A stretch of 64,000 nucleotides of DNA from Streptomyces sp. SID13031 (GTDB lineage: Bacteria; Actinomycetota; Actinomycetes; Propionibacteriales; Kribbellaceae): positions 340,348 through 404,347 of the forward strand of contig NZ_JAAGLV010000005.1 of assembly GCF_010548305.1 (NCBI RefSeq), read 5' to 3'. The notes under the pieces were generated by a model. The model saw only the letters and a program-made list of their open reading frames with translations, made no database searches and had not been told where the DNA came from. Below, in pieces: positions 58,553 to 64,000 of this stretch; position 1 is the first letter of the stretch; every line of letters starts with the position of its first letter. A program made the translations under genes and the position numbers.

Positions 58553-59221
58553 TCAATCGGTGACCAGACCGGCTTCGTAGGCAACGATCGCGGCCTGGAC
58601 ACGGTTCTTCACAGCCAGCCGGGTGAGGACGGCGCTGACGTAGGCCTTCACTGTGCCCTCGACGAGGAACAGCCGGCCGGCGATCTCAGCATTCGACAGC
58701 CCAGCACCGACCAGAGCCAGTACCTCGCGCTCGCGCGGAGTGAGCACCTCGACCTGCTCCTTCGCCGCCGCTGCCCGCGCCATCCGGCCACCACCGGTAC
58801 CGGCGCCCAGCTCAGCAATCACCCGTTGAGCCACCTTCGGCGACAGGTACGCCGCGCCGCCGGCGACCGCCTTGAGCCCCGCGATCAGCTCATGCGGGTC
58901 GCCCGACTTGAGCAGGAACCCGCTGGCGCCGTCGCCGAGCGCCTTCGCGATATAGGCGTCCTCGGAGAAGGTGGTCAGGATCACCACCGCGGTCTCCGGA
59001 ACGGTCCGCTTGATCTCGGCGCCGGCGGCCAGCCCGTCCATCCGTGGCATCCGGATGTCAAGCACGGCGACGTCGGGTCGATGGCGCTGGGCGAGTGCGA
59101 CGGCCTCCTGCCCGTCGGCAGCCTCGGCGACGACCTCGATCGTGTCGTCCGAGCCGAGGATCGCCCGGACCCCGGCGCGAACCATCGTCTCGTCGTCGGC
59201 GAGCAGCACCCTGATCGTCAC
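58553..59221 (-). CDS. NarL/LuxR-type response regulator
   Basis: 222 residues. The receiver domain has DDE (residues 8-10), phospho-acceptor Asp in VAVLDIRMPRMDG (near 54), Thr in VVILTTFSED and Lys in GFLLKSGDP. The C-terminal LuxR HTH is LTPREREVLALVGAGLSNAEIAGRLFLVEGTVKAYVSAVLTRL (residues about 152-195). GTG 59221 overlaps the sensor kinase stop (GTGA). Together they form a two-component system; targets are unknown. Confidence 0.93.
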   Translation of the reverse strand: MTIRVLLADDETMVRAGVRAILGSDDTIEVVAEAADGQEAVALAQRHRPDVAVLDIRMPRMDGLAAGAEIKRTVPETAVVILTTFSEDAYIAKALGDGASGFLLKSGDPHELIAGLKAVAGGAAYLSPKVAQRVIAELGAGTGGGRMARAAAAKEQVEVLTPREREVLALVGAGLSNAEIAGRLFLVEGTVKAYVSAVLTRLAVKNRVQAAIVAYEAGLVTD

Positions 59222-60825
59222 GGCGTCTCTTCGGTCGTGGGCTGTCCTTCGGTGGTGGGCTGTCCTTCGGGGGTGGGTCGCACGGATCCGGTCGCGACGA
59301 CGTCCTTGGCCACCAGCACGCCGTGGTGGAAGCACAGCCGGTAGGCGTAGGTGATCGAGAACGGTACGTCGGGCCGGTAGAAGCGGCAGTTCCATTCCTT
59401 CGGTTGCTGCACTCTGTCGCTCGGCGGGTCCACCATCTGCATCGCGGGCAGCCGGTCCTCGACCTGTTCAGCCGTCTGGCCGAGCTGGATCGCGTCGTAG
59501 TCGGCCGGCCGCAGGATCGAGCTGTGGCCGACGATCAAGTAGTAGCCGAAGGCAACGAGTCCGACGACCGCGCCGATCGCGACCGGCGCGGCGACGGCGG
59601 TGATCAGCCCGCGCCGGGCGCTTCGCCGTACAGACGCCCGCTCGTCGGCGGTCGCGGACTCGGCCGGCGCTTCAGGCTCCGGCCGCCCGCCACTCCGCGG
59701 GATCCGCGCCACCACCTCAAAACCGCCGGTACTACGGGGCTCGGCGCTCAACGTTCCACCCACGAGCCGCACTCGCTCAGCCAGGCCGGCGAGCCCGCGA
59801 CCGCCGGACGCACTCGCGGCGACTCCTTGAGCTGCGGTGTTCGCCACCCGTACCTCGACCTGGTCGCCCACCTGGGAGACGGTCACGGTCACCTCGGCGC
59901 CGGGCGCGTGCTTGCTGGCGTTGGTGAGCGACTCCTGCACGACGCGATGAACGGCGCGGTCGACCATCGCGGACAACTCGGAAGTCTCTTCCTGGACGAG
60001 CTTCACGGCCAACCCAGATGCGGCCGCCCGCTCGACCAGCTCCGCCACCGTCTCCTGGGCCGGAACCACGGACGCCTCGCCATCACGTAGTACGCCGATG
60101 ATCTCGCCAAGTCGTTCCGTCGCGGTGGCGGCGGCTTCGCGCAGCTCGGTGGCGGCGCGGCGATGACGCTCGGGCAAGTCCGCGTCGACCTCCAGCGCGG
60201 CGGCCCGCAACGCGATCAGGCTCAGCTCGTGGCCGACCGAGTCGTGCATGTCCTCGGCGATCCGGGAGCGCTCTCTGAGCCGTTCCTGGGCGATCTCCAG
60301 CCGGTGCTCGCGCTCGATCCGCTCAGCGCGATCCCACCCGGCCGTGGCGAGCAGGGCCTGCTGTGCGCGGTACCGGCCGATCAGCCAGGGCAGCACGACG
60401 ACCAGGAGCGAGAGCAGCAGGACCAGCAGCCAGCTGAGCACGGCCTCGGTGACCGGTACGTCGGGATGCACGGCCAGGCTGAGGATCAGGAACGCGGCCA
60501 GCTGAGCGCACGCCATGATCACGAACGGCCGCAGCCGGCTCTCGCGACGCCCGGAAACGTAGCTCAGCAAGGAGATCGCCGGGATCAGCGCGATCGGAAC
60601 GCCGATCGTGGTGCCGAGGCTGACGGCCAGGATCACCACCTCGGTGGCGATCACGAGGCTCAGACCGATCACAGGCCGGGACCGGCGCAGGAGGACCGCG
60701 GCGGCCAGTACGACGAGGCAGCCGGCCCGCATCCAGAGCGGGTCGTGCCGGGCACCGCTCTCCCCGAGCACCAGCAACGAGAGCCCGGCCCAGAGGCCGA
60801 CGTCTCCCGCGCGCGTCCAGTTCAC
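59218..60825 (-). CDS. NarL-type sensor histidine kinase with extra C-terminal domain
   Basis: 535 residues. About five N-terminal membrane helices (10-150), then the HisKA_3 dimerisation box ERSRIAEDMHDSVGHELS (phospho-His in MHDSVGH, near 198), and HATPase_c with ESLTNASKHAPG (N box) and GGRGLAGLAERV (G box) to about 385. Unlike most of the family it continues with a further membrane helix (GLITAVAAPVAIGAVVGLVAFGYYLI, about 413-437) and about 95 exported residues containing YDAIQLGQTAEQVEDRLPAM, reminiscent of SmpA/OmlA-like modules, and two Cys (NCRFY, RLCFH). This tail could be a second sensor outside the cell. The downstream regulator gene overlaps by 4 bases. Confidence 0.88.
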   Translation of the reverse strand: MNWTRAGDVGLWAGLSLLVLGESGARHDPLWMRAGCLVVLAAAVLLRRSRPVIGLSLVIATEVVILAVSLGTTIGVPIALIPAISLLSYVSGRRESRLRPFVIMACAQLAAFLILSLAVHPDVPVTEAVLSWLLVLLLSLLVVVLPWLIGRYRAQQALLATAGWDRAERIEREHRLEIAQERLRERSRIAEDMHDSVGHELSLIALRAAALEVDADLPERHRRAATELREAAATATERLGEIIGVLRDGEASVVPAQETVAELVERAAASGLAVKLVQEETSELSAMVDRAVHRVVQESLTNASKHAPGAEVTVTVSQVGDQVEVRVANTAAQGVAASASGGRGLAGLAERVRLVGGTLSAEPRSTGGFEVVARIPRSGGRPEPEAPAESATADERASVRRSARRGLITAVAAPVAIGAVVGLVAFGYYLIVGHSSILRPADYDAIQLGQTAEQVEDRLPAMQMVDPPSDRVQQPKEWNCRFYRPDVPFSITYAYRLCFHHGVLVAKDVVATGSVRPTPEGQPTTEGQPTTEETP

Positions 60826-60889
60826 AGTCCGACGCTACACAGGAGAGCGCTCCCCGCAGTACTGCCGAAAGTCAGTGGGTGGTGCCACC

Positions 60890-62005
60890 TCAATTGCGGT
60901 CGGCATCGACCAGTCGGAACGGGACCAGGGACAACTTCGGCACCGACTCGCCGCGGAGCTGGGCGAGCAGCAGGTCGACCGCCTGTCTGCCCATCTCCCG
61001 CTGATCCTGCCGGACATGCAGGAACGGCGGCCCGGCGATCGGATCGCCCGGCGAATCGAAGCAGCCGATCACCAGATCGCGCGGCCGCCCGAGTGCCCGG
61101 TCGAGCATCCTGGCCAGGTTGTACTCGCAGGCGACGAAGGCCGTCACCTCGGGGAAGCGCCGCCGGAACGCCCGGATCAGTTCGAGATCGGAGGAAACGC
61201 TCTCCGGCGTGAACGAGCCCGGCAACGTACTCCGCAACTCGGTCAGCTGATGCGCCTGGTACCGGCCTGGCTCCCGCTCGGCGAACGCCGTCCGGAACCC
61301 TTCCAGCCGGTCCTCGATGCTCGACGTGTTCAACGGTGGCGGCGAGACGAACGCGATCTGCCGATGCCCGCGATCGAGCAGCCGCTCGGTCAGCGCACGC
61401 GAGGCGGCGACGTTGTCGGTATGGACGGCAGACACCGGGATCCCGGACAGATGCCGGTCGACGAGTACCAGCGGGAACCCGTCCAGCACCTGCCGCAACA
61501 GGCTCGCGTTGTAGAAGTCACCGTGCACCGGGAAGACGATCAGCCCGTCCACCTCCCCTGACGCGACCAGGGACTCCACCGCCCGTTCCTCATCCGCCTG
61601 ACGCCCGCGCGTCCGCCGTACGATCAAGTTCGCGCCTGCTTCGGCGCATCGCTCCTCGATCGACTGCAGCAACTCCAGCCCGTACGCCTCGGACACATCC
61701 GGTATGACGAGGGCGATCGACCCCGGCACCTGGTTGCGCCGGGCCGGGCGGAGCGCTCCCTTGAGCGGCGCGGTCACGCCCTCCAGGTCGGGCAGGTGCT
61801 TGACGACGAACGAGCCCTTGCCCCGGATCCGCTCGATCAGGCCGGCCTCACGTAGTACCTCGAGAGCGCGCTTGGACGTGATCCGGCTGACGTCGAACTG
61901 CGCAGCCAGCTCCATTTCGGAGGCGACCCGGTCCCCCGGCCCGAGCACGCCACTCCGGATCTCCTCGAGCACATGCGTGCTGATCTGCTCGTACAGCAGG
62001 ACCAC
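60890..62005 (-). CDS. GntR-HTH / LacI-type ligand-domain regulator
   Basis: 371 residues from GTG 62005, with GGGAGG 9 bases upstream; the open frame before it is non-coding. Residues 1-70 are a GntR winged helix (LYEQISTHVLEEIRSG, DRVASEMELAAQFDVSRITSKRALEVLREAGLIER). Residues 85-371 are a periplasmic-binding-protein-like sugar sensor of the LacI type (GSIALVIPDVSEAYGLELLQSIEERC ... GLIVFPVHG ... RGHRQIAFVSPP). This hybrid, as in AraR, usually represses sugar-utilisation genes and is released by the sugar. It is divergent from a glycosyltransferase gene, with two similar sites in the shared region. Confidence 0.9.
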   Translation of the reverse strand: MVLLYEQISTHVLEEIRSGVLGPGDRVASEMELAAQFDVSRITSKRALEVLREAGLIERIRGKGSFVVKHLPDLEGVTAPLKGALRPARRNQVPGSIALVIPDVSEAYGLELLQSIEERCAEAGANLIVRRTRGRQADEERAVESLVASGEVDGLIVFPVHGDFYNASLLRQVLDGFPLVLVDRHLSGIPVSAVHTDNVAASRALTERLLDRGHRQIAFVSPPPLNTSSIEDRLEGFRTAFAEREPGRYQAHQLTELRSTLPGSFTPESVSSDLELIRAFRRRFPEVTAFVACEYNLARMLDRALGRPRDLVIGCFDSPGDPIAGPPFLHVRQDQREMGRQAVDLLLAQLRGESVPKLSLVPFRLVDADRN

Positions 62006-62030
62006 AGTTCGTCGCCTCCCTGGCCGCTCG

Positions 62031-62102
62031 GGTTGATATACCAAACCAGCCACGGTCACCTGGGGCAAGTGCCGCTGTCGCGCAAGCTGACCTATACCAA
62101 CC
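62031..62102. promoter_or_regulatory. Paired operator-like sites for the GntR/LacI hybrid
   Basis: GGTTGATATACCAAACC (62031-62047) is an imperfect palindrome, and GACCTATACCAACC (62089-62102) shares its TATACCAA core. Both lie in the 188-base gap between the divergent regulator and GT39 starts, on a 58-base spacing, suitable for autoregulation by looping. Confidence 0.5.
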
Positions 62103-62193
62103 TGTCGGGGTCGCGACCGCGCGAAGCGATCACCACCTTTTGACTGACGGCGAAGGCTTCCCGGTGCCCCCAGCGGACTGACAGCATGCCGCC

Positions 62194-63666
62194 ATGATTC
62201 GTGCTGGGGAGGGTTTCGCGACTCGGCCGGTGGCCGCGATCGCGGCCGCGCTGGCCGTAGTACTGACAGCTTTGTCGGGGCGCTACGGATTCCATCGCGA
62301 CGAGCTGTACTTCCTGGTCGCAGCCGACCACCTGGCCTGGGGCTACGTCGACCAACCACCCCTGACGCCTTTGCTCGTGCGACTGTCCACCGACATCTTC
62401 GGCGCCACCCCGATGGGCCTGCGAGTGCTCTCGACGATCACCAGCGCGCTGACGGTCGTCGTAGTGGCGTTGATCGCCCGCGAATTCGACGCCACCCGCC
62501 GGGCCCAGATCCTCGCGGCCACCTTCGCCGCGGTCTCAGGCTTCGTGATGGGCGTCGGCCACCTGGCCTCGACCGCGACCTACGACCTGCTCGCCTGGAT
62601 GGCCATCGCCCTGCTCGCGATCAAACTCCTCCGCACCGGCAACGGCCGCTGGTGGGTAGCCATCGGCCTGGCCACCGGAATCGCCTTGGAGAACAAGTAC
62701 CTGGTCGTACTACCCCTGGCCGCACTCCTGATCGCAGTGCTCATCACCGGCCCCCGCGCCGTACTACGAAGCCCGTGGCTCCTGGTCGGCCTAGCCGTCG
62801 CCGGCATCATCGCCGCCCCCAATCTGATCTGGCAGGCAACCCACGACTGGCCCCAACTAACCGTCGCCAGCGGCATCAGCGAAGACGACGGCACCGAGAA
62901 CCGCATCATGTTCGTCCCCCTCCAACTCCTCCAGCTATCCCCCTTCCTGGTGCCGATCTGGATAGCCGGCTTCCTCCACCTCTGGCGCTCCCTCCACTGG
63001 GCCCGCGCCATCGCCCTCGCCTACCCAGTGCTTTGCGTCGTAGTACTGGCTCTCGGCGGCAAGTCCTACTACGCCCTACCTCTACTCCTGGTACTAGTCG
63101 CAGCCGGTAGCCAACCAACCCTCGACTGGCTAACAACCCGACGCCGCCGCATCTCCCTGACAGCCGGCCTAGTACTGACCGCCTTAACCTCAGCCCTCTT
63201 CACCCTGCCCGTCCTACCGGCCTCAGCAGTCAACTTCGTCATCCCCGTCAACGCCGAACAAGGCGAACAGATCGGCTGGCCCCAACTCACCACCGCGGTA
63301 GCCGACGCCTGGAACCAAATCCCCGAAGCCCAGCAAGCCCGCGCAGTCCTCCTAGCCGGCAACTACGGCCAAGCAGGCGCCCTAGCCAAATACGGCCCAG
63401 ACCAAGGCCTGCCCCAGCCCTACTCCGGCCACATGAGCTTCCACGACTGGTCCCACCCCTCCGACATGCAAGACGGCCCAGTCCTCCTGATAGAGCAAGA
63501 ACGAAACCCCACCTACGAAGCAAACTTCACCAACTGCACCCAAGTAGCCCGAGTGGACAACGGCATCAGCGCAGACAACGAAGAACAGGGAACAGCCCTA
63601 GTCCTCTGCACCGGCACGAAAGCCCCCTGGTCAGAGACCTGGCCAGCCCTACGCCGGTACTACTAA
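62194..63666 (+). CDS. GT39/ArnT-like membrane glycosyltransferase
   Basis: 490 residues with about ten or eleven hydrophobic helices. GRYGFHRDELYFLVAADHLAWGYVDQPPLTP (about residues 29-59) holds the acidic DE pair and the YxDxPPL-like loop of the PMT/ArnT family, which use polyprenyl-phosphate sugars to modify lipids or proteins outside the membrane; HLASTATYDLLAWMA follows. The last 130 residues are an exported soluble domain. From about 62700 on, codon choice shifts toward CTA, TCA, GCA and CCA, rarer in the neighbours. ATG 62194 is used. Divergent from the GntR/LacI hybrid. Confidence 0.85.
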   Translation: MIRAGEGFATRPVAAIAAALAVVLTALSGRYGFHRDELYFLVAADHLAWGYVDQPPLTPLLVRLSTDIFGATPMGLRVLSTITSALTVVVVALIAREFDATRRAQILAATFAAVSGFVMGVGHLASTATYDLLAWMAIALLAIKLLRTGNGRWWVAIGLATGIALENKYLVVLPLAALLIAVLITGPRAVLRSPWLLVGLAVAGIIAAPNLIWQATHDWPQLTVASGISEDDGTENRIMFVPLQLLQLSPFLVPIWIAGFLHLWRSLHWARAIALAYPVLCVVVLALGGKSYYALPLLLVLVAAGSQPTLDWLTTRRRRISLTAGLVLTALTSALFTLPVLPASAVNFVIPVNAEQGEQIGWPQLTTAVADAWNQIPEAQQARAVLLAGNYGQAGALAKYGPDQGLPQPYSGHMSFHDWSHPSDMQDGPVLLIEQERNPTYEANFTNCTQVARVDNGISADNEEQGTALVLCTGTKAPWSETWPALRRYY

Positions 63667-63922
63667 CAAACCTGACCCCGCCCCCTGCACCCTCACCGCC
63701 TTCGGTGAACAGCGCCATGCTGCCCTAGCCGCACGTCTGACTGACCACCGCGAATTGATCACCCCCCCATCCCAAAGCCGGCCACAGCTCGCCAGCCGCC
63801 GAACAACCCGCCAGTCGAGCCAGGTTCCCTTTGAAAGAAGGGTTTAGGTGGAAACAAACTTGCACCTGGCGACCCTGGTGTCAGGGGATTGTCGCAACGC
63901 CTTTCAGAGTTGGAGGGCTGTT

Positions 63923-64000
63923 GTGGGGAGATCGAAGTTGTCGCCGGAGCGTCGGCGGTTGGTGCTGGACTTGTTGAGTCAGGGCCATAAGCCGATGGAA
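63923..64000 (+). CDS. N-terminus of a possible transposase (continues outside window)
   Basis: From GTG 63923 (GGAGGG 6 bases upstream) the first 26 residues are MGRSKLSPERRRLVLDLLSQ, followed by GHKPME, and the frame is open at the window edge. Basic residues followed by SPERRRLVLDLL-x-x-G-x-x-x-x-E recall the N-terminal helix-turn-helix of IS transposases (IS3/IS481-like) and of some regulators. Too short to decide. The 256-base gap before it contains TGTCAGGGGATTGTCGCAAC (63880-63899), which might be part of an IS end. Confidence 0.35.
   Translation, partial: MGRSKLSPERRRLVLDLLSQGHKPME

Overview
The window reads as chromosomal DNA of a high-GC actinobacterium. A phosphatidylinositol-mannoside gene set (pgsA, patA, pimA), a mycobacterial-type fadE/fadA/fabG4/htdX lipid cluster, a PAC2 protein, an EspI-like MinD protein, DUF2264 and frequent GTG starts all fit. 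A Kribbella-like member of the Propionibacteriales is my best guess; that is inference, not a database result. Coding density is high and most genes sit in short operons with ATGA/GTGA overlaps.

Layout. 0-6.8 kb: tail of a coiled-coil gene, a bacterial nitric oxide synthase, a KimA-like permease, a CYTH protein, an orphan cytochrome oxidase subunit I and a small membrane protein. 6.8-10.2 kb: zinc uptake operon znuACB-zur under a Zur-type operator. 10.2-13.7 kb: APC permease, serine hydrolase, WYL regulator. 13.9-20.6 kb: a genomic island next to the 3' end of an acyl-CoA dehydrogenase gene. It has two 223-bp direct repeats (95 bp identical, the rest about 84%), a broken tyrosine integrase, a broken HD-domain gene and two large unrecognised membrane proteins; a lower-GC epoxide hydrolase lies just outside the left repeat. 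20.5-26.3 kb: divergent fadE // tetR-fadA2-fabG4-htdX. 26.3-28.7 kb: a long inverted repeat, a shortened second threonyl-tRNA synthetase behind what looks like a threonine-codon leader-peptide attenuator, and tesB. 28.8-34.5 kb: DoxX, PAC2, a hydroxyacid dehydrogenase/DUF2264 pair behind a LacI-type operator, an unknown protein and ferritin. 34.7-39.1 kb: secreted M4 protease with FG-GAP repeats, and a DUF2207 protein. 39.1-41.6 kb: tyrosine recombinase divergent from a Cys-rich coiled-coil protein. 42-46.8 kb: EF-G-like GTPase facing a membrane protein/TPR/AAA+ operon. 46.8-54.1 kb: HIT protein, then the thrS-HIT and pgsA-patA-pimA blocks around an unknown anchored protein. 54.3-56.7 kb: ABC exporter with a DedA protein inside its operon. 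56.8-64 kb: MinD-like ATPase, NarL-type two-component system, GntR/LacI hybrid regulator divergent from a GT39-type glycosyltransferase, and the first codons of a possible transposase at the right edge.

The points I would look at first are the predicted threonine attenuator controlling the duplicated ThrRS, and the island, whose repeat structure suggests two related elements integrated one after the other at the same site. No tRNA, rRNA or CRISPR array was seen.
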